Source: Brevundimonas subvibrioides
GTDB lineage: Bacteria > Pseudomonadota > Alphaproteobacteria > Caulobacterales > Caulobacteraceae
Direction: 5' to 3'
NCBI GenBank assembly: GCA_002280475.1
Contig: NCEB01000009.1
Location: 1 to 64,000, forward strand
DNA length: 64,000 bases
Part shown: in pieces, positions 19,452-27,386 of the stretch
How positions within the stretch are numbered: the first letter of the stretch is position 1
How the letters are laid out: every line of letters starts with the position of its first letter
The notes under the pieces: model-generated
Databases searched by the model: none
Told to the model about the DNA's origin: nothing
The model's input: the letters and a program-made list of their open reading frames with translations, nothing else
Made by a program: the position numbers and the translations under genes

Positions 19452-20574
19452 ATGAGACCGGATGTCGAGGCCATGAAGGCCGACATCGAGCAGAGCGTCG
19501 CTCTGCTCAGGAGGCGTCTTTGACTGGGATGTCGCCCTACGAAAGCTGGATGAGCTGAACGCCCGGGTCGAGGACCCGACCCTGTGGGATAGACCCGACG
19601 AGGCCCAGGCGGTCAGCCGGGATCGCTCGCGCCTGGAAGCCCAGATCAACGCCGTCAAGGAGATGGAGCGTGAGCTGGAGGACGGCGTCATGCTGTCCGA
19701 GATGGCCGACGAGGAAGGCGACGAGGCCACCCTGGAAGAGGCGCGCGCCCAGCTGAAGGCCATCAAGGACCGTGCCGCGCGGGCCGAGCTGGAGGCGCTG
19801 CTGTCGGGCGAGGCGGACGGCAACGACGCCTATCTGGAGGTCAACTCCGGTGCCGGCGGCACCGAGTCCAACGACTGGGCCGGCATGCTGCTGCGGATGT
19901 ATTCGCGCTGGGCCAAGGCGCATGGCTATGAGGTCGAGATCGAGGCCGAGGAATCCGGCGAGCAGGCCGGGATCAAGTCGGCGACCATCCAGATCAAGGG
20001 GCCCAACGCCTATGGCTGGCTGAAGTCCGAGTCCGGCGTCCATCGCCTGGTGCGGATCAGCCCTTATGACGCGGCGGCCAAGCGGCACACCAGCTTCGCC
20101 TCGATCGGCGTGTCGCCGGTGGTGGACGACACCATCGAGATCGACATCAACCCTTCGGATGTGCGCACCGACACCTATCGCGCGTCCGGAGCCGGTGGTC
20201 AGCACATCAACAAGACCGATTCGGCCGTGCGTCTGACGCATATCCCGACCAACACCGTCGTGGCCTGTCAGGCGGGCCGGTCGCAGCACCAGAACCGCGA
20301 ACAGGCGTGGAAGATGCTGCGGGCGCGGCTGTACGAGCTGGAACTGCAGAAGCGCGAGGCGGCGGCCCAGGCGTTGGCGGACGCCAAGACCGACATCGGC
20401 TGGGGCCACCAGATCCGGTCCTACGTTCTGCAGCCCTATCAGATGGTCAAGGACCTGCGGACGGAGGTCGAGACCTCGGACACCGACGGGGTGCTGAACG
20501 GCGACCTGGATCGGTTCATGGGCGCGGCCCTGGCGCAAAGGGTCGGCGAGACGCGTGGGTCGACGGTGGAGTGA
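19452..20574 (+). CDS. prfB: Peptide chain release factor 2, with programmed +1 frameshift
   Basis: The 373-residue product is made by joining 23 codons (19452-19520) to the +1 frame from 19522. The zero frame ends VALLRRRL then TGA (19521); skipping one T continues into [20 protein letters not shown]. The site has AGGAGG followed shortly by CTT-TGA-C, the classical RF2 autoregulatory signal. Later motifs are the GGQ tip in [19 protein letters not shown] and [22 protein letters not shown]2 terminates at UGA and UAA. The ATG at 19452 has CGGAG six bases upstream; an in-frame ATG at 19416 is a less likely start. Confidence 0.96.
19509..19524 (+). promoter_or_regulatory. prfB programmed +1 frameshift site
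   Basis: The sequence AGGAGGCGTCTTTGAC holds an internal Shine-Dalgarno-like AGGAGG three bases before CTT-TGA-C. When RF2 is scarce, ribosomes pause at TGA and slip +1 from CTT to TTT, allowing synthesis of more RF2. This follows the known mechanism; the spacing matches. Confidence 0.93.
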
Positions 20575-20580
20575 CGGGTT

Positions 20581-20760
20581 CCTTCTCCCCTTGCGGGAGA
20601 AGGTGGCCCGAAGGGCCGGATGAGGGGGCTGTGTCATCAGACCGGGACGCGAGACGTCGCCCCCTTTTGGCTGGAGTGTTTCACCCCTCACCCGATCGCG
20701 CGAGAACGACGGGCTGCGCCCGCCGTGCGCGATCTCCCTCTCCCGCAAGGGGAGAGGGGA
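20581..20760. repeat. Palindromic repeat pair, family A, copy 2
   Basis: The left arm (20581-20627) is close to the family A arm near aat, with the same CTTCTCCCC...GGGAGAAGG hairpin and GGCCGGATGAGGGG end. The right arm (~20683-20760) is more diverged, with an extra palindromic stretch at 20700-20732. It separates prfB from the convergent bactofilin gene. Confidence 0.75.
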
Positions 20761-20764
20761 CGGG

Positions 20765-21328
20765 TCAGATCGTCTTCATCTCGATGGTCTGGGGCGCTTC
20801 GGCCGCCGGAGCGGGCGCAGGCGCAGGAGCCTCGACCGGGGCGGGACGCGGCGCAGGGGCGACGGGGGCCGGGGCCTCGCGACGGCTTTGCAGGACGCGA
20901 CCCTGGAAATAGGCACCGATGTCGATCGACAGCTGTTCGGCGGTGATGTCGCCGTCGACATAGGCGGTCGAGACCAGCTTGACCTGCTTGCCCGAGACCG
21001 CGCCGACGACGCGGCCGCGAACCTCGAGGTAGTCGGCGGTGACATTGCCTTCGATGGCGCCGGTCTCGCCGACGATCAGGCGGCCGACGCGGACGTCGCC
21101 CTTGATCGAGCCGTCGACCTGAAGGTCGCCGGCGCCCGAGACATGGCCTTCGAACTGCAGGTCCGACGACAGGGTCGACAGGCCGCGCGACGAGGCGACC
21201 GGCGAGGGCGCCGGCGCCGGGGCGGGGGCGCGTCCGGTATTGGACGACGGCAGGTCCGGCAGCGGCGGGATCGGGATCGCGCTGGAGGGGCGATCAGGCG
21301 TGACGGGGGGTTTGGCTTTATTGAACAA
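20765..21328 (-). CDS. Bactofilin
   Basis: 187 residues. The central bactofilin domain (residues ~55-145) has the repeated beta-helix pattern LQFEGHVSGAGDLQVDGSIK, GDVRVGRLIVGETGAIEGNV and DYLEVRGRVVGAVSG. Both ends are Pro/Ala-rich and disordered, as in polymerising bactofilins. Bactofilins form cytoskeletal filaments or sheets that localise cell-wall enzymes. The gene overlaps the end of the M23 peptidase gene by 11 bases; a bactofilin and an M23 endopeptidase of this arrangement (BacA-LmdC) control shape in Hyphomonas, which is the likely parallel. Confidence 0.93.
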   Translation of the reverse strand: MFNKAKPPVTPDRPSSAIPIPPLPDLPSSNTGRAPAPAPAPSPVASSRGLSTLSSDLQFEGHVSGAGDLQVDGSIKGDVRVGRLIVGETGAIEGNVTADYLEVRGRVVGAVSGKQVKLVSTAYVDGDITAEQLSIDIGAYFQGRVLQSRREAPAPVAPAPRPAPVEAPAPAPAPAAEAPQTIEMKTI

Positions 21329-22463
21329 GGGTGTCTCCGGCTCTCATGAAGCGGGCGGGATTCTGGGGTCGTCCGTCCATCCAGACTTCGTAGTGCAGAT
21401 GCACGCCGGTCGAGCGACCGGTCGTGCCCATGGCGCCGATCCGCTGGGTCAGCGCGACGCGCTGGCCCGGACGGACGGCCACGGAGTTCAGATGGGCGTA
21501 GCGGGTCTTGAAGCCTCGGCCATGGTCTATCTCAACGGTGTTGCCATAGCCTGAACGAACGCCGGCGAAAGACACGATCCCGGGAGCGGTGGCATAGATG
21601 GGCGTGTTCAGCGGCGCGGCAAAGTCCTGGCCCTGGTGAACGGCGGGGCGGCCGTTGAAGGGATCGAAGCGAACACCGAACCCCGAGGTGGTGCGCGCCT
21701 CGGTGGGACGGTCGAACGGCAGGCCCTCGGCGGCGTCGGCGAGACGGCGCATATCGGTCAGGTTGTCGGCGGCGTGACGGATGCGGACCGCGAAAGGCTC
21801 GTCCACATCCAGGATCGTCGCCAGGGCCTCGGGGTCGTTGGCTTCGACCAGCGGGCCGCCCAGGGCCGAGCCCGAGGCGGCATAGGCGGCGGGATTGAGG
21901 CCCGCGAGGCGGAAGGCGAGGCGGAGGCGTTCGGCGCGCGTCTGGGCGAAGTCGCCGGCCCGTTCGATCAGCCGCTCCTGGTCCATGCGGACCGCGACGA
22001 TGCGCTGGACGGGCCCTGCGGCGCCTTCCGTGGGTATCGGCGCAGGGGCCATGACGGTCTCGGCGCCCTCGACGCCCCGGAACATGCCCATGACGTTCGA
22101 CAGGGCGGCGTGACGGCGCTCGACCATCTGGGCCATTTCGTCCAGGCCGCCCGTCGTGGCCGACATGCGGACCACAGCGGTCTCCAGACGGGCCTGGAGA
22201 TCGGCGTTGAGACGCTCCGAAGCGGCGCGGGCCCGAACGATCTCGTCGTCGGCGCTGCGCGAGACCACCATGTCGAAGAGAAAGCCGCCGGAGGCCACCA
22301 GGGTCCAGGCCGCGGCCACGGCGGCGACACCTGCCATCATCATCTGCCGGCCGCTGGTCAGAACATATCCGCGCGTCTCGCCGTGCTGGCGCAGATAAAC
22401 GTGACGCTCGGGAAACCAGCGGTCGATCAAAGATCGACTGACCGTTCCCTGTTCTTCAGTCAT
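21318..22463 (-). CDS. M23-family peptidoglycan endopeptidase, membrane anchored (LmdC-like)
   Basis: 381 residues from the ATG at 22463 (an in-frame ATG at 22478 is possible). A short cytoplasmic segment and one membrane helix (MMMAGVAAVAAAWTLVASGG) are followed by a periplasmic helical region with coiled-coil character. The C-terminal LytM domain has zinc-site motifs VHQGQDFAAPLNTPIYA and GVHLHYEVWMDGRPQNP, with KTRYAHLNS between. All expected His/Asp residues are present, so it should be active on peptide cross-links. It is co-transcribed with, and overlaps, the bactofilin gene. Confidence 0.93.
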   Translation of the reverse strand: MTEEQGTVSRSLIDRWFPERHVYLRQHGETRGYVLTSGRQMMMAGVAAVAAAWTLVASGGFLFDMVVSRSADDEIVRARAASERLNADLQARLETAVVRMSATTGGLDEMAQMVERRHAALSNVMGMFRGVEGAETVMAPAPIPTEGAAGPVQRIVAVRMDQERLIERAGDFAQTRAERLRLAFRLAGLNPAAYAASGSALGGPLVEANDPEALATILDVDEPFAVRIRHAADNLTDMRRLADAAEGLPFDRPTEARTTSGFGVRFDPFNGRPAVHQGQDFAAPLNTPIYATAPGIVSFAGVRSGYGNTVEIDHGRGFKTRYAHLNSVAVRPGQRVALTQRIGAMGTTGRSTGVHLHYEVWMDGRPQNPARFMRAGDTLVQ

Positions 22464-22496
22464 GTAACACGCCCCCATGCACGAGCAGCGTTATCC

Positions 22497-22528
22497 GTGA
22501 ACTGTTGCCGCTCGGCAATACCGTTCAC
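22497..22528. promoter_or_regulatory. Nested dyad upstream of the M23/bactofilin operon
   Basis: GTGAAC...GTTCAC encloses a tight TTGCCG-CT-CGGCAA hairpin, 34 bases upstream of the M23 gene start. It could be an operator or a leader structure. No regulator is identified. Confidence 0.45.
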
Positions 22529-22668
22529 GCAATCTTAACCACGTTGCCCGCGGGCTTTCGCCTCAACGAATCTGAACGGAGTCAAAGTTCGCCTCTCGGG
22601 CGATCTGTTACATCTGTCGGTTTCAACAACTGGACTGTCGAAACCATCCGCGACCGGACGAGCGTGCT

Positions 22669-23124
22669 TCACAGGGCCTGAGCGGCGGCCAGGACGTCCT
22701 CGGCGTGGCCCTTGACCGAGACCTTGCGCCAGACGCGGCGGACGACGCCCGCGCCGTCGATCAGGAAGGTGGCGCGCTCGATGCCCATATAGGTCTTGCC
22801 GTACATGCTCTTCTCGACCCAGACGCCGTAGGCCTCGGTCACGCCGGTCTCCTCGTCCGAGGCAAGTGTGACCTTGAGGTCGTATTTGGCCTTGAACCTG
22901 TCGAGCTTCTTCACCGGGTCCTTTGACACGCCGATGACGGTCACGCCGGCCTGGGCGAAGGCCTCGGCGTGCTCGGTGAAGTCCCTGGCCTCGTTGGTGC
23001 AGCCGGGCGTGTCGGCCTTGGGATAGAAGTAGAGGACGGTGGGACCCGAGAGGGACGCGCGACCGCCGCCGTCGGCGGGCATGTCGAACGCGGGGGCCTT
23101 GGAGCCTTCGGTGATCTCGGTCAT
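22669..23124 (-). CDS. bcp: Thiol peroxidase, Bcp/peroxiredoxin Q family
   Basis: 151 residues from an ATG preceded by a strong AGGAGGAAG. It reduces peroxides with thioredoxin-type donors. The peroxidatic cysteine is in YFYPKADTPGCTNEARDF; the position five residues later, where many Bcp proteins carry the resolving cysteine, is Arg here, so the protein probably works as a 1-Cys enzyme or uses another partner. Other family motifs are VIGVSKDPVKKLDRFKAKY, LASDEETGVTEAYGVW and GIERATFLIDGAG. Confidence 0.93.
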   Translation of the reverse strand: MTEITEGSKAPAFDMPADGGGRASLSGPTVLYFYPKADTPGCTNEARDFTEHAEAFAQAGVTVIGVSKDPVKKLDRFKAKYDLKVTLASDEETGVTEAYGVWVEKSMYGKTYMGIERATFLIDGAGVVRRVWRKVSVKGHAEDVLAAAQAL

Positions 23125-23139
23125 GTCTTCCTCCTGCCG

Positions 23140-23260
23140 CTCATCCCGGCGAAAGCCGGGACCCAGTCCTTTCGCGAGACGGTCTCGGACCGGCAACGCG
23201 ACCTATCGCCACCACGGATCGCCCAAAGCACTGGGTCCCCGCTTTCGCGGGGATGAGCGG
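23140..23260. repeat. Palindromic repeat pair, family D, copy 1
   Basis: Left arm ~23140-23166 (CTCATCCCGGCGAAAGCCGG then GACCCAG) and right arm 23231-23260 (CTGGGTCCCCGCTTTCGCGG then GGATGAGCGG) are inverted relatives, each with its own hairpin. It lies between tyrS and bcp. A single-hairpin relative is at 42734-42765. Confidence 0.85.
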
Positions 23261-23261
23261 A

Positions 23262-24557
23262 TTAAATGGGGCGAACCAGCTTGATCGGTCCACTTTTTCC
23301 AATCTGCACCACGAACGCACCCGCATTGGGATCGACCTGTTCCCGCGCGAATGCTTGTTTTGGATTGTTCACCGGCACACCGTTGATCCGAACCCCACCG
23401 CCAGTGATTTTGAGGGCCGCTTGTTTGATCGACGGGACGAGCCCAGATGCCTTGAGTAGGGCCTCTGCGCGTCTTTCCGAGAATGGCTTGCCGTCATTGC
23501 GGGCGATCTCGTCTTCGGTGCCAGCCCACAGAAGATCGATTGGCGCGCCATCAACGATCTGCTCGCCAGCCTGAACTCGTTCGGCGCGGTTGCGAGCATC
23601 CTGAGCCGCCTCCACCCCATGCAGCATCGTCGTGGCGGCGTCGGCGAGGGCCTTCTTGGCCTCGTTGATCTCGGCGCCTTGCAGGGCCTCAAATCGGGCG
23701 ATCTCGTCCAGCGGCAGGTCGGTGAACAGGCGCATGAAGCGGCCGACGTCGGCGTCTTCGGCGTTCCGCCAGAACTGCCAGTAGTCGAAGGGCGACAGCT
23801 GGTCGGCGTTGAGCCACACCGCCCCTTGCGCCGTCTTGCCCATCTTGCCGCCCGAGGCCGTGGTCAGCAGCGGCGTGGTCAGGCCGAAGGCGGCCTTCTG
23901 GTCAACGCGGCGGACCAGGTCGACGCCGGAGACGATGTTGCCCCACTGATCCGAGCCGCCCATCTGCAGGGTGACGTTGCGCGCGCGGTTCAGCTCCAGG
24001 AAATCCACCGACTGCATCAGCATGTAGTTGAACTCGAGAAAGGTCATCGGCTGCTCGCGCTCCAGCCGCAGCTTGACCGAGTCGAAGGCCAGCATGCGGT
24101 TGATCGTGAACTGGGTGCCGAAGTCGCGCAGGAACTGGATGTAGCCATAGCCGGACAGCCAGTCGTCGTTGTTGACCATGACAGCGTCCGTCGGGCCGTC
24201 TCCGAAGGTCAGGAATTTCTCGAACACCGTGCGGATCGAGGCCAGGTTCGAGGCGATGGTTTCGTCGGTCAGTTGGGGCCGCGAGGTGTCCTTGCCCGTA
24301 GGATCGCCCACCTTGGTCGTGGCCCCGCCCATCAGAACGACGGGCTTGTGGCCGGTCTGCTGCAGGCGGCGCAGCATCATGATCTGGATCAGACTGCCGA
24401 CATGCAGGCTGGGCGCGGTCGCGTCGAAGCCGATGTAGCCTGAGACCACGCCGGCTTTCGCCACCGCGTCGAGCTCCGCTGGATGGGTGATCTGGTGGAT
24501 GTAGCCGCGCGCTTGGAGCGTCTGCAGAAATTCGGACTGGAAAGAAGGGTCGGTCAT
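23262..24557 (-). CDS. tyrS: Tyrosyl-tRNA synthetase
   Basis: 431 residues, normal length for TyrS. It charges tRNA-Tyr. Class I signatures are the HIGH equivalent HVGS in GFDATAPSLHVGSLIQIMML and the KMSKS equivalent in SGGKMGKTAQGAVWLN. The middle motif MGGSDQWGNIVSGVDL recognises tyrosine and tRNA. The C-terminal S4-like region (LKITGGGVRINGVPVNNPKQ) binds tRNA. The C-terminal third is visibly lower in GC than the rest (rows at 23281, 23341 and 23401 count 53, 58 and 57% GC against 68% at 23881), suggesting a mosaic gene. Confidence 0.97.
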   Translation of the reverse strand: MTDPSFQSEFLQTLQARGYIHQITHPAELDAVAKAGVVSGYIGFDATAPSLHVGSLIQIMMLRRLQQTGHKPVVLMGGATTKVGDPTGKDTSRPQLTDETIASNLASIRTVFEKFLTFGDGPTDAVMVNNDDWLSGYGYIQFLRDFGTQFTINRMLAFDSVKLRLEREQPMTFLEFNYMLMQSVDFLELNRARNVTLQMGGSDQWGNIVSGVDLVRRVDQKAAFGLTTPLLTTASGGKMGKTAQGAVWLNADQLSPFDYWQFWRNAEDADVGRFMRLFTDLPLDEIARFEALQGAEINEAKKALADAATTMLHGVEAAQDARNRAERVQAGEQIVDGAPIDLLWAGTEDEIARNDGKPFSERRAEALLKASGLVPSIKQAALKITGGGVRINGVPVNNPKQAFAREQVDPNAGAFVVQIGKSGPIKLVRPI

Positions 24558-24631
24558 CGTTCAGGCGGGCTTGGCTTTGGGAGGAGGGCGGGCTGTAGCA
24601 TGTCCCAAGGACCGGGGCGAAGGGGCTGTTG

Positions 24632-24667
24632 GTGAGAGTCCGGCGATCGAGTGGGAGTGACTCTCAC
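24632..24667. promoter_or_regulatory. Inverted repeat in the divergent tyrS / DOMON-like gap
   Basis: GTGAGAGTC (24632-24640) and GACTCTCAC (24659-24667) form a perfect 9-base inverted repeat, and the second half is also part of a near-palindrome AGTGGGAGTGACTCTCACT. It lies 75 bases before tyrS and 124 before the DOMON-like gene, so it could be an operator or leader hairpin. Confidence 0.4.
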
Positions 24668-24790
24668 TTCTCTCATGGCCAGTGGATGCGCGCCGACCGG
24701 CGGAACGATCCGACTGTAACCGCCGCCTACGTCAGGATCGGACGCATCCCCTCGCTTGGCCATCGAGGCTCAGCGTGGCAGTCAGGCGGA

Positions 24791-25303
24791 ATGTTCGAGC
24801 CAACCGACAGTCCGACGATGCTGGAAGTCCGGCTGAAGCCGCACCCGGCGTCGCCCGAGAGCCCGATCGACAGCCTGACGGTCCTGTTCGAGCGCGACGG
24901 GCTGGCGCTTTGGCTGCGTTTCATCGCCGAGGGTCAGATGCCGGAGGTGGTCTGGCCCGGACCGGCGGAGCCGGGGCGCGCCGACGACCTGTGGCGGCAC
25001 AGCTGCTTCGAGGCCTTCGTTCAGACCGACGACGGCTATGTGGAATACAATCTGTCGCCTTCCGGTCAGTGGGCGACCTATCGGTTCGATTCCCCGCGTC
25101 AGGGGATGCCGGGGGAACTGGATCTCGCCTGGGACATGCTGGCGCTGGAGACGCGGATCGAACTGCCGAACGGCGCGACGCGGCTCGGGTTGTCCGCCGT
25201 GATCGAGGCCATCGACGGCTCCTTCTCCTACTGGGCCCTGGCCCATCCGTCGGATAAGCCCGACTTCCATCATCCCGACAGCTTCGTCCTGGACCTGCCA
25301 TGA
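24791..25303 (+). CDS. DOMON-like domain protein
   Basis: About 170 residues. The sequence has the beta-sandwich look of the DOMON-like family: LTVLFERDGLALWLRFIAEG, DDLWRHSCFEAFVQTDDGYV, EYNLSPSGQWATYRFDSPRQ, and the ending FHHPDSFVLDLP. DOMON folds bind heme or sugars; here no ligand can be assigned. No signal peptide is seen, so it may be cytoplasmic. The stop overlaps the ATG of the NamZ-like gene by four bases, so the two are likely translated together. The start is uncertain; an ATG at 24818 is also possible. Confidence 0.75.
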   Translation: MFEPTDSPTMLEVRLKPHPASPESPIDSLTVLFERDGLALWLRFIAEGQMPEVVWPGPAEPGRADDLWRHSCFEAFVQTDDGYVEYNLSPSGQWATYRFDSPRQGMPGELDLAWDMLALETRIELPNGATRLGLSAVIEAIDGSFSYWALAHPSDKPDFHHPDSFVLDLP

Positions 25304-26499
25304 CCTTCGGCATCGACCGCCTGCTCGCCGAACCGGCCCTGCTGGACCCGCTGAAGGGGCGCAGGGTGGCGCTGCTGGCGCATCCCGCGTCGGTGACGGC
25401 GGACCTGACGCACTCCATCGACGCCCTGATGGCGGCGGGCGTGCGGATCAGCGCCGCCTTCGGGCCCCAGCACGGGATGAAGGGCGACCTGCAGGACAAT
25501 ATGATGGAGAGCCCGGACGAGACCGATCCGGTCCACGGCTTTCCGGTGTTCAGCCTGTATGGCGAGGTGCGTCGGCCGACCGGCCAGATGCTGTCGACGT
25601 TCGACGTCATCCTGGTGGACCTGCAGGACCTGGGGTGTCGCATCTACACCTTCGTGACGACGCTGCTCTATGTGCTCGAAGCTGCCGCCGAGACGGGCAA
25701 GACGGTCTGGGTGCTGGACCGGCCCAACCCCGCCGGACGGCCGGTCGAGGGGACGACGCTGGTGGCGGGCTGGGAGAGCTTCGTCGGGGCCGGGCCCATG
25801 CCGATGCGGCACGGACTGACCCTGGGCGAGATGGGCCACTGGTTCATCGACCACTTCAAGCTGGACGTCGATTATCGCGTCATCGAGATGCAGGGTTACG
25901 ACCCCGAGGCTGGGCCGGGGTTCGGCTGGCCGTTGAACCAGCGCGCCTGGATCAACCCCAGCCCCAACGCGCCGAACCTGTCGATGGCGCGGGCCTATCC
26001 CGGCACGGTGATGCTGGAGGGGGCGACCCTGTCGGAAGGGCGGGGCACGACCCGGCCGCTGGAGCTGTTCGGAGCCCCCGATATCGACGCCAAGGCCGTG
26101 ATCGCCGAGATGCAGGCCTTCGCGCCCGACTGGGTCCGAGGCTGCGCCCTGAGACCGATGTGGTTCCAGCCAACCTTCCACAAGCATGTCGGCCAGCTGT
26201 GTTCCGGCGTTCAGATCCACGTCGAGGATCCGCATTACGATCACGCCGCCTTCCGGCCCTGGCGACTGCAGGCGGCCGGGTTCAAGGCGATCCGGCGGCT
26301 CTATCCCGATTACGACCTGTGGCGGGACTTTCCGTACGAGTACGCCTTTGGAAAGCTGCCGATCGACGTGATCAACGGGGGGCCGGCGCTGCGGGAATGG
26401 GTCGATGACGCGGCCGCGCAGCCGGGCGACCTGGACGCCATCGCGGGCCGGGACGAGGCCGCGTGGATCGAGGCTAGGCGGCCGTTCCTGATCTACTGA
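25300..26499 (+). CDS. NamZ-like exo-beta-N-acetylmuramidase (DUF1343)
   Basis: 399 residues, full length for DUF1343, whose characterised member NamZ (GH171) releases MurNAc from peptidoglycan fragments. Motifs are RVALLAHPASVTADLTHSID, AAFGPQHGMKGDLQDNM, DVILVDLQDLGCRIYTFVTT, VLDRPNPAGRPVEGTTL, MRHGLTLGEMGHWFID and ATLSEGRGTTRPLELFGAPD. No signal peptide is evident at the chosen start, so it may act in the cytoplasm on recycled muropeptides. It is translationally coupled to the DOMON-like gene. Confidence 0.88.
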   Translation: MTFGIDRLLAEPALLDPLKGRRVALLAHPASVTADLTHSIDALMAAGVRISAAFGPQHGMKGDLQDNMMESPDETDPVHGFPVFSLYGEVRRPTGQMLSTFDVILVDLQDLGCRIYTFVTTLLYVLEAAAETGKTVWVLDRPNPAGRPVEGTTLVAGWESFVGAGPMPMRHGLTLGEMGHWFIDHFKLDVDYRVIEMQGYDPEAGPGFGWPLNQRAWINPSPNAPNLSMARAYPGTVMLEGATLSEGRGTTRPLELFGAPDIDAKAVIAEMQAFAPDWVRGCALRPMWFQPTFHKHVGQLCSGVQIHVEDPHYDHAAFRPWRLQAAGFKAIRRLYPDYDLWRDFPYEYAFGKLPIDVINGGPALREWVDDAAAQPGDLDAIAGRDEAAWIEARRPFLIY

Positions 26500-26503
26500 G
26501 GGA

Positions 26504-27316
26504 TCAGAACCGGCGCGCCAGACCGACGCCGAACTCGATGTCCGGGGCGTCGTCGTTCAGTCCGAAGTTGAGCCCGAAATCCAGCTGGGCGTCGGGCAGG
26601 GACGGCGGGCTCCAGACGGCGATGAGGTCGAGGGTGGACGGCGTCGTTGAGCCCAGCGGGTCGTCGTCATGGCTGATCCAGACCTCGGCCCCCAGGGTCC
26701 AGTCGCCGAAGCCCCGGTCGGTGCCGATCACCAGGCTGTAGGCGGCGTGCGAACCCTCGCCGTCCGCGTCGCGGATCGCTTCGATGAAGGGCGAGACGCC
26801 CAGACTCCACTCAGAGCCGGTGTCGAAGGCCATGGGCAGGGCGACGCCGGCCTCGATGCCGCTGGCGCGGACCTCGTCGTCGCCGGTCGGGACCGTGCCG
26901 AACACGGTGACGGCCATGCCGAAGGGTTCGCCGTCGGGGTTGATGAGGCTGTGGCGCATGGCCAGGAACAGGTCGCCGATGCCCTCGGCGGTGCCGGCCA
27001 GACCGGTAGCGCGGTCGGTCGCCTCCTCGCGCGTGGCAAGGGACACGCCGGCCTGCACCTCTGTGCGCGGACCGACCCCGTAGCGGACGGTGACCGAGCC
27101 GGCGGCCCATCCCTCGACGCGGGTCGCGTCATCCTCCTGCTCGAAGCCGTCGAACAGGCCGACCTCGATCTGGATCACGCCGGGGTCGATGACGCAGGTC
27201 GAGTCGCCCTTGCCCGGCCGGTCGGGGCAGAAGGGGCGAAGATCGCGTTCCTGGGCCGCCACGCCGCCCGCGATGAGCGATGCCGCCAGCGCGAGCGCGC
27301 CGATGCGAAGTGCCAT
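26504..27316 (-). CDS. Putative outer-membrane beta-barrel protein (transporter-like)
   Basis: 270 residues. A signal peptide is clear (MALRIGALALAASLIAGGVA, cleaved near AQE). The N-terminal mature segment RPFCPDRPGKGDSTCVIDPG has two cysteines. The rest alternates beta strands with glycine turns and ends in an aromatic residue (EFGVGLARRF), typical of outer-membrane barrels of the MetA/phenol-degradation transporter type. The start has GGGGGAAG upstream. No substrate can be inferred. Confidence 0.7.
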   Translation of the reverse strand: MALRIGALALAASLIAGGVAAQERDLRPFCPDRPGKGDSTCVIDPGVIQIEVGLFDGFEQEDDATRVEGWAAGSVTVRYGVGPRTEVQAGVSLATREEATDRATGLAGTAEGIGDLFLAMRHSLINPDGEPFGMAVTVFGTVPTGDDEVRASGIEAGVALPMAFDTGSEWSLGVSPFIEAIRDADGEGSHAAYSLVIGTDRGFGDWTLGAEVWISHDDDPLGSTTPSTLDLIAVWSPPSLPDAQLDFGLNFGLNDDAPDIEFGVGLARRF

Positions 27317-27386
27317 GGTCTTCCCCCTGATTCCCGAAGGCATCCTAGGGGCTAAGGTGGGCGAGGGAAGCGGCCGTCAGACGCCG

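Noticed and set aside
22550-22580. CtrA-type binding site in the M23 upstream region
   Set aside because: Only a lone TTAACC half-site and scattered GANTC sites are present; no TTAA-N7-TTAA pair.
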